A stretch of 40,028 bases of DNA from Hyphomicrobiales bacterium (GCA_028285595.1 JANQOW010000051.1:1-40028); one strand, 5' to 3'. Counted from the first letter of the stretch, positions 1 to 8,019 are shown. A program made the numbers and translations. The notes: generated by a model from the letters alone, not told the origin.

Positions 1-171
1 CCCGCAACGACGCTCAGCGGGCGCGAAAACCCGGCCTTCGGTGGGCCAAATCAGCCCATCTCCTACGTTGCGAAGCTTGTCCGATGCACCACATCGCACT
101 GCGCTTCGCGCCTTGGATATGGGCTGATTTGACTCCATCAAGCGTTTCCATATGACAATGAACTGCTCTAG
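1..171. repeat. Partial MITE-like repeat, left side cut by window edge
   Basis: This stretch is nearly identical to 869-1039 at a constant offset of 868 bases, with only scattered mismatches. It ends at 146-171 in the sequence whose last bases are GAACTGCTCTAG, the right terminus of the element described at 773-1039. The window starts inside the repeat, so its left terminus cannot be seen. It contains no convincing gene. It lies in the same orientation as the copy at 869-1039, so the DUF805 gene is bracketed by two copies. I infer a non-autonomous element; no transposase is encoded here. Confidence 0.8.
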
Positions 172-257
172 TCCCAAGGCGGTCCGATGTGCGCGGCCGG
201 TCGCGCTGGCGGCCGGGGGCTGGTAGACTTTGATTGGAGCGAAGGCAGGAGGCCAAC

Positions 258-776
258 ATGAGAATGATCGAAGCAACGAAAATTTGCTTGGGCAAGTATG
301 TGACGTTTTCCGGACGGGCAAGCAGGCCGGAATATTGGTGGTTTGTGTTGCTCGCCTTTCTGGTCACACTTGTCCTTTCCGTCATCGATGCCTTTCTCTT
401 CGGCACCGATCCGGAGACGGGCGAGAGCACCCCGATCCTGTCGAGCATTTTTCAGCTCGCGATCTTTCTGCCCGCCTTGAGCGCCGGCTGGCGCAGGATG
501 CACGATAGCGGTCGGCCCGGTTGGTATCTGTTGGTGCCCACCGGGATCTCGGCTCTGTTCATTCTCGCAATATTCTTCGGTATTTTTGCCTTTGGCTTTG
601 CGGAGACCCACGGCGCTGATGAGGACGCGCTGCGCGGCGCGGCAACGCTTATGGGGGGCGCGGCGCTGATTGTGTTTCTCGTGGTTCAGCTCGCGTTGCT
701 GGTGCTGCTGATCTGGTGGCTCACCCGGCCCTCCGATGAAGCGGCAAATGCATTTGGACCAAGGCCAACGTTCTAG
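258..776 (+). CDS. DUF805 family inner-membrane protein
   Basis: A 172-residue membrane protein of unknown function, recognised as DUF805 by an early FSGRASRPEYWW segment (an aromatic-rich start to the first helix) and the motif RRMHDSGRPGW between membrane segments, both typical of the family. About four hydrophobic segments can be seen, including one right after PEYWW and two in the C-terminal half separated by an acidic loop. The ATG at 258 is chosen because AGGAGG lies at 248-253; an in-frame TTG at 234 has no such support. The stop codon TAG (774-776) lies inside the CTAG end of the adjacent MITE-like element. The C-terminus (NAFGPRPTF) looks like the usual family ending, so little if anything was lost. 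No functional link to the sulfur genes is evident. Confidence 0.8.
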   Translation: MRMIEATKICLGKYVTFSGRASRPEYWWFVLLAFLVTLVLSVIDAFLFGTDPETGESTPILSSIFQLAIFLPALSAGWRRMHDSGRPGWYLLVPTGISALFILAIFFGIFAFGFAETHGADEDALRGAATLMGGAALIVFLVVQLALLVLLIWWLTRPSDEAANAFGPRPTF

Positions 777-1039
777 AGCAGTTCATTGTCATATGGAATC
801 GCTTGACCGGGTTTTCGCGTCTGCTGACAAGGCGCGGGTCGCGCCTTGGTCTGGCCGACCACAAGCGGCCCGCAACGACGCTCAGCGGGCGTGAAAACCC
901 GGCCTTCGGTGGGCCAAATCAGCCCATCTCCGGCGTTGCGAAGCTTGTCCGATGCACCACATCGCACTGCGCTTCGCGCCTTGGATATGCGCTGATTTGA
1001 CTCCATCAAGTGTTTCCATTTGACAAAGAACTGCTCTAG
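773..1039. mobile_element. MITE-like element with terminal inverted repeats (267 bp)
   Basis: The left end (773-806, starting CTAGAGCAGTTC) is the imperfect inverted complement of the right end (1006-1039, ending GAACTGCTCTAG); about 34 bases pair with a handful of mismatches. The right portion repeats 1-171, and a single end recurs at 17568-17590. No credible protein is encoded. Small size, terminal inverted repeats and several copies in one window fit a miniature inverted-repeat transposable element. It lies exactly between two convergent genes, and CTAG at each end supplies the TAG stop of both. The target duplication and the mobilising transposase family cannot be decided from this sequence. 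Confidence 0.75.
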
Positions 1040-1392
1040 CGCCTTGCCGGTGCCGCGCTTACGGCCTCATCACTGCAGTACAAATCATAGAGCGTCTGCA
1101 TGACCGCGCCGGCTTCCGGGCTTGCCAGGGAATAGAAGATCGACTGGGCCTCCCGGCGCGTGCGCACCAGCCGCTCGCGCCTGAGGATCGCCAGATGTTG
1201 GGAGAGGGCAGATTGGCTGAGGCCGATCATCTTCTCCAGTTGATGCACGGAGAGTTCTCCTTGGGCCAGATGGCACAGGATCAACAGGCGCCACTGGTTG
1301 GACATGGTGCGCAACAGCAGGCTGGCGCGCTCTGCATTTTCGTAGAGCGCGTCCATGTCCATATCGGCTTTCATTGCGTTAGCCGCAGCCAT
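1036..1392 (-). CDS. shdrR: ArsR-family sulfur-responsive repressor (sHdrR-like)
   Basis: A winged-helix repressor of about 118 residues. The core reads LRTMSNQWRLLILCHLAQGE, then the recognition helix SQSALSQHLAILRRERLV and the wing RREAQSIFYSL, a standard ArsR pattern. Two cysteines, in LLILCHL and LYDLYCSDEAV, are 66 residues apart, the spacing I recall for the sulfane-sulfur-sensing pair of the Hyphomicrobium regulators SoxR and sHdrR. The gene is last in the dsrE-shdr-lbpA operon; the ATG at 1392 overlaps the lbpA end by 14 bases (GATGGG lies upstream), while ATG at 1374 just after the lbpA stop is an alternative. The final TAG lies in the MITE end. Family and sensor type are well supported; which regulon it controls is inferred from position. 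Confidence 0.8.
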   Translation of the reverse strand: MAAANAMKADMDMDALYENAERASLLLRTMSNQWRLLILCHLAQGELSVHQLEKMIGLSQSALSQHLAILRRERLVRTRREAQSIFYSLASPEAGAVMQTLYDLYCSDEAVSAAPARR

Positions 1393-1819
1393 CGAACCCA
1401 TCTGCGTCCATCTTTGCTTCGTAGCTTGCTGCCACGTCCGTCCCAAGAACCAGGCTCGGTTTCACACTGTCCCAATCTTCCGGGGTGATGATCACCATCC
1501 ATCCCTTATCATAGGGATCTTCGTTGATGGCGCCGGGTTCATCCACGATCGCCGCGTTCACGTCCACCACTTCTCCGCCGGCGGCCGACTTTGCCGGGCC
1601 AACCCATTTGCCCGATTCCACCGTGGCGCAAGATTTTCCGGCCCGCACCGAACGACCCACACGCTTTGGTGTGAACGCCACGATCTGGCCCGCCATTGCG
1701 GCGGCGACCGCGGTCATACCCAGCTTGACGTTGCCATCACCCACCTCTTGGAACCAGATATGGTTCTCTACGTCATAAAGCAGATCATCGGGGAGGTGGC
1801 ATCCGCGTACCGTTGGCAT
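1379..1819 (-). CDS. lbpA: Lipoate-binding protein LbpA (GcvH-like)
   Basis: A 146-residue GcvH-like carrier for the sHdr sulfur-oxidation system. The lipoyl-acceptor loop reads ATVESGKWVGPAKS, with Lys71 as the modified residue; the surrounding hammerhead fold (NVKLGMTAVAAAMAGQIV, then GGEVVDVNAAI) is that of glycine cleavage H proteins. Location directly after the shdr genes, and a complete lipoate assembly set nearby, identify it as the dedicated LbpA and not a glycine cleavage H protein; no gcvT or gcvP is present. Start ATG at 1819 gives the motif MPTVRGCHLPDD found at the start of LbpA proteins; the upstream extension to 1939 overlaps the preceding gene and is rejected. In the known system lipoate on LbpA carries sulfur intermediates to the sHdr complex in the cytoplasm. 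Confidence 0.92.
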   Translation of the reverse strand: MPTVRGCHLPDDLLYDVENHIWFQEVGDGNVKLGMTAVAAAMAGQIVAFTPKRVGRSVRAGKSCATVESGKWVGPAKSAAGGEVVDVNAAIVDEPGAINEDPYDKGWMVIITPEDWDSVKPSLVLGTDVAASYEAKMDADGFDGCG

Positions 1820-1841
1820 GGTCTTCGTCCTGTTCTTTCTC

Positions 1842-2237
1842 TCAAGTTCCAGTGCGCAAGGGGCGGGACGCACAGCAGAATTCGCCCAAACCCTCAACTT
1901 GCATCTTCCCAGATACAAACAAATAGAGGTGCATGGCAATGAGGCGCATCATCTCAAGGCGTTTTCCCACGTCCGCATGGTCTGGTTCCAGCGCCAGCAG
2001 ATTGTAGTGATAGGCAAGCTCCCGGCAGGTTTCCCGGCAGGCATTGAAGCTGGGCTCGCCCCGGGCGCCCTGGCGGTGGAGGGCCAGTAGGCGGAAACCC
2101 TCGCGCTCCTCACCGGTTGGGTCCAGCCCGCGCGCTTGGATCCAGTGGCACAACGTCTCCTCGCCGGCGGCCAGGTAGTCTGTGGCCGATCCGCCTGACG
2201 CTTCGAGTGCTGCGCCGATCTCGTCCAGAGACCTCAT
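1842..2237 (-). CDS. Conserved hypothetical protein of the shdr operon
   Basis: A 131-residue, probably all-helical soluble protein of unknown function. Its start ATG overlaps the shdrB2 stop (ATGA), and lbpA begins 22 bases after its end, so it is co-translated with the sulfur machinery. Visible features are a cysteine pair in ACRETCRELAYHYN, a His/Arg-rich helix (LEMMRLIAMHLYLFVSGKM) and a terminal CC in GEFCCASRP. There is no recognisable metal-cluster motif. A small gene at this place between shdrB2 and lbpA occurs in other sHdr loci as far as I recall, which suggests a role in the complex or in LbpA interaction, but this is inference from position only. Confidence 0.75.
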   Translation of the reverse strand: MRSLDEIGAALEASGGSATDYLAAGEETLCHWIQARGLDPTGEEREGFRLLALHRQGARGEPSFNACRETCRELAYHYNLLALEPDHADVGKRLEMMRLIAMHLYLFVSGKMQVEGLGEFCCASRPLRTGT

Positions 2238-3169
2238 GCGATACCCTTTTCTTTCAGCATGCCCAACGAATCGGAGATGTTCTCATGCACACCGACCTTC
2301 CTGGCGCTGAGCCCAAGGGCCATGCCGAGAAGCTGGGTGAAATACACAATCTTGACGTTGGACTTGCGGCCGAACTTCTTCTCCGCCCGGATCTGATGCA
2401 TCTCAAGCCCGCTGTGGCAGGTCGGGCATTCCGTGGCGATCACCTCAGCGCCCGCCTTCTCGGCGGCCTGCAGAATGTTGGAGACCAGCAAGGTGGAAGT
2501 GTCAGAGTCAGACAGCGTGTGCGCACCACCGCAACAGGCGGTCTTTAAGGGGAAGTCCACATTCTCAGCGCCAGCCGCGGCCAGCAAATCGTCCATGAAG
2601 TGAGGTTCTGACGTGGATTCGCTGCCCTCGCCCTGGTCCTTCTCAGGGAAGATGTGGCGCGGCCGGGTGTACATGCAGCCGTAATAGTTCGCGATCTTCA
2701 GGTCTTTCAGCGAGTTTTTGACCCTTTCCTTCAGGCCTTCCTCGCCAATACCGTCCTTGATCCAGTCGAGGGCGTGAATGGTCTCGATCTGACCGGCTTC
2801 ATAGGTCTTGTGCCCGGCCTTTTTGGAGATGCGCTCCACCACTTCCTTGGAGCCTTCATCATTCTGCAGATCGTATTCGGCCTTCTTCAAATTGTGGTAG
2901 CAGCCGTTGCACGGCGCCATCACCACGTCGTGGCCCATCTCGTTGGCCGCGATCGACATGACCCGTGAGGACAGATAGGTCTGCACTTTGGGGTCTATGT
3001 TCTTGACCTCCATGGCGCCGCAGCAGTTCCAGTTCTTCACCTCGTCCAGCTCAAGGCCCAGCGCGTCGCCGAGCGCCTTGGTGGAGCGGTTATAGGCATG
3101 GCCGGTGCCTTCCAGCGCACAGCCGGGATAGTAGGCGACTTTTTTGTATTCTTTCTCTTTCGAGCTCAT
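2234..3169 (-). CDS. shdrB2: sHdr subunit HdrB2 (two CCG domains)
   Basis: A 311-residue heterodisulfide-reductase B-like subunit. It carries two complete cysteine-rich CCG domains: Cys17, Cys49-Cys50, Cys87 and Cys90 in the first, and Cys165, Cys212-Cys213, Cys248 and Cys251 in the second. In HdrB of methanogens such domains bind non-cubane [4Fe-4S] clusters at the disulfide site. Here the protein belongs to the bacterial sulfur-oxidising sHdr complex, probably acting on LbpA-bound sulfur in the cytoplasm. A ribosome-binding GGAG precedes the ATG, 9 bases after the shdrC2 stop, and the 3' end overlaps the next gene by ATGA. Length and motifs are complete. This is the canonical B subunit of the pair; shdrB1 upstream is divergent. 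Confidence 0.93.
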   Translation of the reverse strand: MSSKEKEYKKVAYYPGCALEGTGHAYNRSTKALGDALGLELDEVKNWNCCGAMEVKNIDPKVQTYLSSRVMSIAANEMGHDVVMAPCNGCYHNLKKAEYDLQNDEGSKEVVERISKKAGHKTYEAGQIETIHALDWIKDGIGEEGLKERVKNSLKDLKIANYYGCMYTRPRHIFPEKDQGEGSESTSEPHFMDDLLAAAGAENVDFPLKTACCGGAHTLSDSDTSTLLVSNILQAAEKAGAEVIATECPTCHSGLEMHQIRAEKKFGRKSNVKIVYFTQLLGMALGLSARKVGVHENISDSLGMLKEKGIA

Positions 3170-3178
3170 GGTGTTCTC

Positions 3179-3964
3179 CTACTCGGCCGGTGCCTGACCG
3201 GGCTTAACTTCGCTTTTCGCCATCTCCACCAGATCATCAAGCTTCAAGGCTTTGCGGTGGGCAGCGTTCTGCTCGTCCACATACTCCGTGATGGCATCGC
3301 GCGCCGCGCCCCAGCCTTTGGTGCGCGGACGCAGCACGTTGGCCAGGCCCATCTTGATCAACATGGTCACGGGCAGTTTGGAGACCAGCCGCTTGACCAT
3401 CTCCACAAGCCAGTCCTGCATCAGCTCCTGCTTGGTGCGGGCAAAGAAGGAGCGGATGATGCGGCCCTCTTCAATCTTGCCCGTCTGGATCACCTGCTCG
3501 GCGAACACTTCGTCAAAGTGGGTAGAGGGAGATTTGGGCGTGTGGCCCTTCAGCTCCAGCCAGTGGGCCGTTGCCTTCATCACGCCCTCAGGCGCCACAT
3601 CGCGCGGGCAGGCATAGGTGCACTTGTTGCAGGAGACGCACTGCCAGATGATATCCTTGTCGCGCAGCAGTTCGCTCTCCATGCCCATGCGGATCAGATA
3701 GATCCAGTAGCGCGGATTGAACTCCGGATTGACCGCATTCACCGTGCAGGAATTGGTGCACGATCCGCACTGCCAGCAGCGGTGAATGAACTCCCCGCCG
3801 GGCAGGGCTGCAATCTCGTCTTCCAGGTCCTCGTTGTAATCTGTCACCACGCGGGATTCGATGAACGTGCTCCAATGGCCGGACACATCAATGCCGTCGA
3901 TCACCAGGTTCTCGTGGGTCTTCAGATTTTCAGGCCGGATCAGATGCTCTTCGTGAATAGGCAT
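3179..3964 (-). CDS. shdrC2: sHdr subunit HdrC2 (two [4Fe-4S] ferredoxin motifs)
   Basis: A 261-residue iron-sulfur electron-transfer subunit. Two CxxCxxCxxxC motifs are intact: Cys63, 66, 69, 73 and Cys109, 112, 115, 119 (the second reads CVSCNKCTYACP). The first motif is followed by Thr and not the usual Pro. The C-terminal half is helical, as in HdrC proteins, which pass electrons between HdrA and HdrB. It lies between the unknown subunit gene (13-base gap) and shdrB2 (9-base gap), matching the shdrC2B2 order of known sHdr loci. Two C subunits exist in this operon, and this one is paired with the canonical B2. No signal peptide, so it is cytoplasmic. Confidence 0.93.
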   Translation of the reverse strand: MPIHEEHLIRPENLKTHENLVIDGIDVSGHWSTFIESRVVTDYNEDLEDEIAALPGGEFIHRCWQCGSCTNSCTVNAVNPEFNPRYWIYLIRMGMESELLRDKDIIWQCVSCNKCTYACPRDVAPEGVMKATAHWLELKGHTPKSPSTHFDEVFAEQVIQTGKIEEGRIIRSFFARTKQELMQDWLVEMVKRLVSKLPVTMLIKMGLANVLRPRTKGWGAARDAITEYVDEQNAAHRKALKLDDLVEMAKSEVKPGQAPAE

Positions 3965-3977
3965 AGGCGTCAGGTCC

Positions 3978-4841
3978 TCAATCCAGCAGCTTTACATCAT
4001 CAAGCACGAAGGCTTCGCCGTCCATCGAGCGGAGCCGGGTGCGCTGAGAGCCCGGCTTCACACCATCCAGGCCAAGAATGCGGCGCGTGTGTTCCATGGG
4101 ATCTTCAGGCGCGGAGAAATCCGTGCGCAGGTAGCTTCCCCCTTGGGCGCAGATATATTCGGCGTAGATCTGAGCGCAGAGGAGATCTACATACTGCATC
4201 ACTTGGGAGAAGATGCCGTTGGACGTCAGATACTGGCTCAGCTCCTCACGCAGCACCACGAATGTCTCGTAGGTATCCGGCACCGGGATCGTCATGTGAT
4301 CCACTGCATCCCCATGCCAGATCTCGCGGATGACACCGGTGTTGGCTTTGGCGTCCCACACCCAGCGGTTCATAAGCGGATAGCGCTCCGGGTCGGTATT
4401 GTGCAGCACTTCGCCCGCCAGATCGCGCACCCAGCGATGGCCCTTGTCCTGAGGAAAGGCGGCGCAGAACGCGGCCACGCGGTCATCCGTGGTCGTGGTG
4501 TCGGTTGCACCCTGCAGGAGATCATAGAGCGCAGCTTTCAGCGTTCTGAAGCCATCCGCGTCAAGATAAGGTGAAACCCGCCGGCGAACCGTGGACATGA
4601 AGACACACAATCCCATGAACTGTTCCAGCTCAAGGTTGCGCACATTGCCGTCGCCCAGCACGTCTTTGAACATGGAGGACTTCAGGTCCAACGCTTCCGC
4701 ATAGCGCTCAATGCCGCCCAGCTCTTCAGCGCCGGTGGCCACATTGGCCAAGGCGCTGGCAAGGGCAGGGCCGCTCAGCTCCAGTTGAACCCGTTCGGGT
4801 TCAACCGGCTCATTCCGGCGCTTATGCAGAAGAAGGCTCAT
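3978..4841 (-). CDS. sHdr-associated conserved hypothetical protein (Hyp/sHdrH)
   Basis: A 287-residue soluble protein of unknown fold that occupies the position between shdrA and shdrC2, where sHdr operons of bacteria carry a conserved gene called hyp. It starts on an ATGA overlap with shdrA, so translation is coupled. It has only isolated cysteines (for example in FMGLCVFM, AAFCAAF, LLCAQIYAEYICAQ) and no cluster motif, many acidic and helical segments, and an invariant-looking aromatic stretch PLMNRWVWDAK. There are no membrane segments or signal. I infer that it is a structural or scaffold component of the complex, because it is embedded in the middle of the subunit genes; the sequence alone does not show an activity. 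Confidence 0.85.
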   Translation of the reverse strand: MSLLLHKRRNEPVEPERVQLELSGPALASALANVATGAEELGGIERYAEALDLKSSMFKDVLGDGNVRNLELEQFMGLCVFMSTVRRRVSPYLDADGFRTLKAALYDLLQGATDTTTTDDRVAAFCAAFPQDKGHRWVRDLAGEVLHNTDPERYPLMNRWVWDAKANTGVIREIWHGDAVDHMTIPVPDTYETFVVLREELSQYLTSNGIFSQVMQYVDLLCAQIYAEYICAQGGSYLRTDFSAPEDPMEHTRRILGLDGVKPGSQRTRLRSMDGEAFVLDDVKLLD

Positions 4842-5890
4842 TCAGCCGCGTCCTTCACCGGCCCTTGCGCAATGGCAAAGGCGGACATGGCGGCGGCATG
4901 GCCTTGGGCGATGGAATCATCGATAGTCTCCGGGCCGGTGGCCGAACCTGCCACGAACACGCCGGGCCGCGACGTGGCGCCGAGCGCGCCATAGGAGCTC
5001 TGCTTACCGATATAACCGTGCGGCTCAAGTTCCACATCGAAGATTGTGGAGAGCAGCATATTGTCCACATTCGGGTCCATGCCGATGGCGTGCACCACCA
5101 TGTCGAATGGGATCGTGATCGGCCGCTTCACCAGAGTGTCTTCGCCTTTGACGATCAGCTTCTCACCATCCGAGGTGACTTCGGCAATGCGGGCCTTGAT
5201 ATACTTGACCTTGAACTCCTCCTGGCTGCGCCAATAGTAGCCGGTCTCATAGAGCCCGAAGGTGCGGATATCCATGTAGTAGATATAGACGTGACAGTCG
5301 GGCAGCTCCTCGCGGATCTCCATGGCCATGTTGGCCGAAACCGTGCAGCAGATCTTGGAGCACCATTCGCGCCCGATCTGACGGTCGCGCGAGCCAACGC
5401 ACAGAAGGATCGCCACCCGCTTGGGCTTGCGGCCATCCGAGGGGCACCGCACGCCCTGGCCGGACGAGATCATCTGCTCAACCTGGGTGGTGGTCACCAC
5501 GTCCTGATGGGTGCCAAAGCCCCACTCAGGTTTGTTGATACTGTCAAAATGGGTGAAGCCCGTGGTGAGCAGCGCCGCGGACGCCTTGATGGACTTGCCA
5601 TCAGAGAGCTTGGCGGTGAAGGCGCCGGGATTGCCGGAAAACTCAGAAACCGTCGTGCCGGTCTTGATATCCACCAAACCGCTCTCTTCCACCCGGGTCA
5701 CCATGCCGCCGATGGCGTCCTTGGCCCATTCGCCGGAGGGCACCAGCTTGGCATAGCCTGACAGAATGGGTGCGCCGCCGAGACGGTCTTCCTTTTCCAC
5801 CAGGATGCTCTTCTGGCCCACCGTGGCCAGGGAGTGGGCGGCCGCAAGGCCGGCGGGACCGCCGCCAACAATCAGAACAGGTTCACTCAT
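4838..5890 (-). CDS. shdrA: sHdr subunit HdrA (FAD and Fe-S)
   Basis: A 350-residue flavoprotein subunit, about half the length of methanogen HdrA and typical of sHdrA. The FAD-binding Rossmann motif VGGGPAGLAAAHSLA is at residues 8-22, followed by the acidic end of beta2 (VEKEDRLGG). A cysteine set for one iron-sulfur cluster is visible at Cys149, Cys164 (LLCVGSRD), Cys177 and Cys181-182 (EWCSKICCTVSANMA). The C-terminal GxxxD segment (GVFVAGSATGPETIDDSIAQGHAAA) completes the FAD site. It overlaps shdrB1 upstream and the hyp gene downstream by ATGA. The protein would hand electrons from the sulfur-oxidation site to an acceptor, probably NAD; the acceptor is inference from the known system. 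Confidence 0.94.
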   Translation of the reverse strand: MSEPVLIVGGGPAGLAAAHSLATVGQKSILVEKEDRLGGAPILSGYAKLVPSGEWAKDAIGGMVTRVEESGLVDIKTGTTVSEFSGNPGAFTAKLSDGKSIKASAALLTTGFTHFDSINKPEWGFGTHQDVVTTTQVEQMISSGQGVRCPSDGRKPKRVAILLCVGSRDRQIGREWCSKICCTVSANMAMEIREELPDCHVYIYYMDIRTFGLYETGYYWRSQEEFKVKYIKARIAEVTSDGEKLIVKGEDTLVKRPITIPFDMVVHAIGMDPNVDNMLLSTIFDVELEPHGYIGKQSSYGALGATSRPGVFVAGSATGPETIDDSIAQGHAAAMSAFAIAQGPVKDAAE

Positions 5891-7236
5891 GGCGACTTCG
5901 GCGCTCCTTTAAAGCCCGGACCGGATGTGATCATGCGCCGGGGGTCGTAGAGGTTGTCCTGCTTGCCGGTTTCAATGACCTTCAGGTAGTCCTCAAACTC
6001 CGCTTTTGCAGCCTTCCAATCGATCCCCAGTTTCTCCATCAGGGTTTCGGTGGAGGAGGCGTGCCAGTGGGATTGAACAATCTTGTATGGATGGGCGCCG
6101 CACGCCAGAGCGGCGAACTGACAGTCGGCCAGAATGGGCAGATCGAAGCCCTTGCCGGCGGCCTTGCCGATCCACTGGTTCTTATCCAGCGTGGTGATGC
6201 AGCCCGTGTCATGGCCGATCATCACATCCGCGTTGGCTTCCTCCACCGCAACGCGCACCTTGCGGTCGATGGCGAACGAGCGGGTGAACTCACGTTCAGA
6301 GATAATGTGGCGGAAGCCGAAGCCGCAGCAATCATACCAGGTGGAATAATCGATCACGTTGGCGCCCAGCGCTTCGATGATCCCGGTGGAGACAGCCACC
6401 CGGTTCCCCTCCAGGATGTTGTCGTCGTAGATCGCATCCTCCGGCACCATCTTGTAGACATGGCAGGCCGGATGAATGGTGGCCCGGATGTTGGAACAGT
6501 CAATCGTCTGGCGATTGGCGATCTCCGAGCGCATCACATGCACCCACTCCGAATAGTGGACGATCTCTTCAGGGATCAGCAGCTTGCCGTCCACAAGCCG
6601 ACCCAGCTTGCCCAGGATCTTCTTCACGCGCTCGCGCAGTTCCGCGGAATGCAACAGGTAGCCGCGCACTTCCTTGTAGTTGCCGAACGAGGTGCCGCAG
6701 TGGACCAGCGGGTAGTAGCAGCCTTCCGGCAGACCTTCCGCCTTGGCGGCCACATAGGCCTGGTGGAAGTTGCGCAGGAAGACGGCCGCCAGGCTTTCCA
6801 GATTGCCAATGCCTGAGCCGTGATAGTTCCACGCGGTGCAGGAGGTCTGGTCGGTTTCGTCCAGATAGGCAATGTCCAGCTCGTTCATCAGCCACAGCAG
6901 AGAGGCGGGATAGCCCGGAATATTGCCGCACTGGCCGCAGGATTTGTGGTGCCAAAGCTGTGTGGTGGGGATTTGCTTGTCCCAGCCGTAAAGGGTTTTC
7001 ACGGTCTTGGGCTTGTGCTCTTCGGTGACCCGGTGAACGACGATCTCGCCGTCCTTTTCCAGTTGCCACATCACATCGCGCACATCCTCAACCCGGTCCT
7101 TGTTGGTCAGCATGGAGCGCTTGTCGATCTTCTGCTCCACCCAGGATGTGGCCACCAGAGCCTCTTCACGGCTGAGGTTGGAATCGCGCCATTCAGAGCC
7201 GTGCCCGGTGAAGCGCTCGCCAGTGTCTTTGGTCAT
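5887..7236 (-). CDS. shdrB1: sHdr subunit HdrB1 (divergent B subunit)
   Basis: A 449-residue B-type subunit, longer than the 311-residue B2. The second cysteine-rich domain is recognisable but altered: Cys258, Cys303-Cys304 (DCCGFGFRH) and Cys346 (GHDTGC); where CxxC is expected before 346, residue 343 is Asp. The N-terminal half has a different set (Cys100, Cys103, Cys133, Cys173, Cys180) that does not form a normal CCG domain. An N-terminal extension of roughly 90 residues without cysteines precedes it. This fits the atypical HdrB1 of sHdr complexes. GGGAG lies just upstream of the ATG, 24 bases after shdrC1, and the 3' end overlaps shdrA by ATGA. Its cluster type probably differs from that of B2. 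Confidence 0.92.
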   Translation of the reverse strand: MTKDTGERFTGHGSEWRDSNLSREEALVATSWVEQKIDKRSMLTNKDRVEDVRDVMWQLEKDGEIVVHRVTEEHKPKTVKTLYGWDKQIPTTQLWHHKSCGQCGNIPGYPASLLWLMNELDIAYLDETDQTSCTAWNYHGSGIGNLESLAAVFLRNFHQAYVAAKAEGLPEGCYYPLVHCGTSFGNYKEVRGYLLHSAELRERVKKILGKLGRLVDGKLLIPEEIVHYSEWVHVMRSEIANRQTIDCSNIRATIHPACHVYKMVPEDAIYDDNILEGNRVAVSTGIIEALGANVIDYSTWYDCCGFGFRHIISEREFTRSFAIDRKVRVAVEEANADVMIGHDTGCITTLDKNQWIGKAAGKGFDLPILADCQFAALACGAHPYKIVQSHWHASSTETLMEKLGIDWKAAKAEFEDYLKVIETGKQDNLYDPRRMITSGPGFKGAPKSP

Positions 7237-7260
7237 CTCGCGTCTCTCCCTAAAGCGGTC

Positions 7261-8019
7261 TTAATCGTCGTCGTCTTCGTCGTCCTGCTCGTCCAGGAAA
7301 TCTTCCCAGTCATCACGCTTCTCGTCCATGATGTCGGTGATCACGTCGAACAGGTTTTCATCAATGGTTTCTAACTGATCGAGCACGCCGGTCATTTCCC
7401 AGATCGTATAGAGCTCGATGGAGGTTTTCAGGTTCACCTCCCAGGCCGTGGCCGTGGTGTTCAGCGTGGGCATGGGGATCGCCTTGCGCAATATCTTCAG
7501 CGGCGCATCCACCTTGGATATGTTGGGGCCCCAGTCGGCGAAGTGATCGGGGTTGATCATGTCGGGCGCCAACTGGTTGCCGGTGGAAATCAGCTTCAGC
7601 ATCACCCGGCTGAATGGGCGCAGCACGTTTTTGGCTGATTCCATGCCATGCTTGATGGCGGTCTCGCGCATCAGCATGATCAGCCCGCCGGGCGAGTTGC
7701 CGAACGGACAGCGTGCCGCGCAGGTGTAGCACTGGGCGCAGGCCCAGATCTTCTCCTGCATGGCATCGTAAATGCCTTCCAGGTTCTCCGTCCACAGAAG
7801 CTGGACAATCTCGCGCGGGCTGAAATCGTAGTAGTGCGCCGCCGGGCAGGTTGCTGTGCAGATGCCGCAGTTGAGACAGCCGTTCAGCTCATGGTCATAG
7901 CGCAGGTCGTCTTGGATATCCTGGAAGATCTCTTCCAGTTGGCCCCGGTCGATCACGGGTTCTGCTGAGAACGGATCGCCGATATGCTCCTGCACTCTGG
8001 TCGTTGCTGCGTGTGCCAT
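7261..8019 (-). CDS. shdrC1: sHdr subunit HdrC1 (two [4Fe-4S] motifs, acidic tail)
   Basis: A 252-residue iron-sulfur subunit and the first sHdr subunit gene after dsrE. Two classical motifs are present: Cys48, 51, 54, 58 (CLNCGICTATCP) and Cys94, 97, 100, 104 (CAQCYTCAARCP), both followed by Pro. The middle of the protein is helical as in other HdrC proteins. The extreme C-terminus is strikingly acidic, ending in DEQDDEDDDD, a possible charged contact surface. The ATG at 8019 follows GGGAGCAGCG at a good distance and 24 bases of spacer after dsrE. It would shuttle electrons between HdrB1 and HdrA in the cytoplasm. Confidence 0.93.
   Translation of the reverse strand: MAHAATTRVQEHIGDPFSAEPVIDRGQLEEIFQDIQDDLRYDHELNGCLNCGICTATCPAAHYYDFSPREIVQLLWTENLEGIYDAMQEKIWACAQCYTCAARCPFGNSPGGLIMLMRETAIKHGMESAKNVLRPFSRVMLKLISTGNQLAPDMINPDHFADWGPNISKVDAPLKILRKAIPMPTLNTTATAWEVNLKTSIELYTIWEMTGVLDQLETIDENLFDVITDIMDEKRDDWEDFLDEQDDEDDDD

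Noticed and set aside
1-171. Possible RNA gene because of conserved repeated sequence and inverted segments
   Set aside because: No tRNA-like or known ncRNA structure can be read, and the second copy with inverted ends explains the conservation as a mobile repeat.
1379-1819. Glycine cleavage system H protein
   Set aside because: No gcvT, gcvP or other glycine cleavage gene is nearby; the gene sits in the shdr operon with dedicated lipoate assembly genes, so LbpA is preferred.
3098-4333. Long plus-strand open frame opposite shdrC2
   Set aside because: It is a shadow of shdrC2 and the hyp gene, whose motifs and ribosome sites are intact.
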